Below, in pieces: positions 6,741-7,003 of a DNA stretch of 7,003 nucleotides (positions are counted from its first letter, which is position 1; the number at the start of each line of letters is the position of its first letter). The DNA is from Alphaproteobacteria bacterium. Lineage in GTDB: Bacteria; Pseudomonadota; Alphaproteobacteria; Micropepsales; Micropepsaceae. Under the pieces are notes generated by a model, which saw only the letters and a list, made by a program, of their open reading frames with translations, made no database searches and was not told the DNA's origin. The DNA lies in NCBI GenBank assembly GCA_028869725.1, contig JAGWRJ010000071.1, positions 1 to 7,003 on the forward strand. Direction: 5' to 3'. A program made the translations under genes and the position numbers.

Positions 6741-6773
6741 AAACGTCAGCCCCCTTCTTCGTGGCCAACGTTT
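6741..6773 (-). terminator. Hairpin after the FixJ-type regulator gene, possible terminator
   Basis: In minus-strand RNA AAACGUUGGCC (6773-6763) pairs over all 11 positions with GGCUGACGUUU (6751-6741) across an 11-base loop, with two G-U pairs in the middle. The plus strand would carry C-A mismatches at those positions, so the structure suits the minus transcript. It starts five bases after the stop codon. The stem has the A-rich start and U-rich end of an intrinsic terminator, but the U run is only three bases and is followed by CUGCGG. Confidence 0.5.
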
Positions 6774-6778
6774 ACGGA

Positions 6779-7003
6779 CTATTTACGCCCCGTGCCGTGA
6801 AATTCAGCGTCTTGCGCAAGCTGAAGAAGCTCTGCAAAGCCAGTGATCTGCAGCTTTTGCTGAATGCGCGCTCGATGTGCCTCGACGGTTCGCGGCGAAA
6901 TTCCAAGAATCTGAGCGATGACCTTATTGGGATGACCAATGGTCACGTATCTGAATATCTCCCGCTCGCGATCGCTAAGACGTTCGAGCTGATCACGCGC
7001 CAG
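6779..7003 (-). CDS. FixJ-family response regulator, C-terminal LuxR-type HTH only
   Basis: The last 74 codons of a gene that continues beyond the right edge, ending in TAG at 6779-6781. The translation is a complete LuxR/GerE-type helix-turn-helix: LERLSDREREIFRYV (residues 6-20 of the visible part), GHPNKVIAQILGISPRTVEAHR at 23-44, which covers the scaffold and recognition helices, and IQQKLQITGFAELLQLA at 47-63. The PNKxIAxxLxISPRTVExHR pattern is that of FixJ/TtrR-like regulators, so an N-terminal receiver domain is expected outside the window. It would bind DNA as a phosphorylated dimer and activate transcription. It runs in the same direction as the GGDEF-EAL-like gene, but a spacer of nearly 480 bases and a hairpin separate them, so co-transcription is doubtful. 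Confidence 0.88.
   Translation of the reverse strand: MARDQLERLSDREREIFRYVTIGHPNKVIAQILGISPRTVEAHRARIQQKLQITGFAELLQLAQDAEFHGTGRK

Overview
The window reads as an ordinary bacterial chromosome segment. All six recognisable genes lie on the minus strand, so the biological 5' end is at the high-coordinate side. The FixJ/LuxR-type output domain at the right edge and the CaiC-like acyl-CoA ligase suggest a proteobacterium, perhaps an alphaproteobacterium. That placement is an inference from gene style, not from a marker gene.

Right part (about 4520-7003) is a signalling region. The 3' end of a FixJ-family response regulator (6779-7003) is followed by a hairpin and a roughly 430-base spacer. Next come a degenerate GGDEF-EAL-like protein (5006-6295) and a stand-alone receiver-domain protein (4563-5009). 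The last two share an ATGA stop/start overlap and must be co-translated. The GGDEF-EAL-like protein has lost the catalytic signatures of both domains, so it looks like a c-di-GMP receptor or protein-interaction adaptor rather than an enzyme. A second hairpin follows the receiver gene.

Middle (4029-4521) is an intergenic region. It carries a perfect 19-bp palindrome (4087-4105) of the kind bound by TetR-family repressors, overlapping a weak candidate promoter that faces the catabolic operon.

Left part (1-4028) is a three-gene operon for CoA-dependent acid degradation: acyl-CoA dehydrogenase, SCP-x-type thiolase, then an AMP-forming acyl-CoA ligase cut by the window edge. Spacing is tight (33 and 9 bases), and the ligase Shine-Dalgarno overlaps the thiolase stop codon. 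Together these would activate a carboxylic acid to its CoA thioester, introduce an alpha-beta double bond, and cleave a beta-ketoacyl-CoA. The hydratase and hydroxyacyl-CoA dehydrogenase needed in between are not in the window. The substrate cannot be read from the sequence.

No tRNA, rRNA, CRISPR array, insertion sequence or recognisable mobile element was seen. The most noteworthy points are the palindromic operator, the catalytically degenerate GGDEF-EAL protein coupled to a receiver domain, the altered catalytic-base motif of the dehydrogenase, and two 3' hairpins whose G-U pairs work only in the minus-strand RNA.
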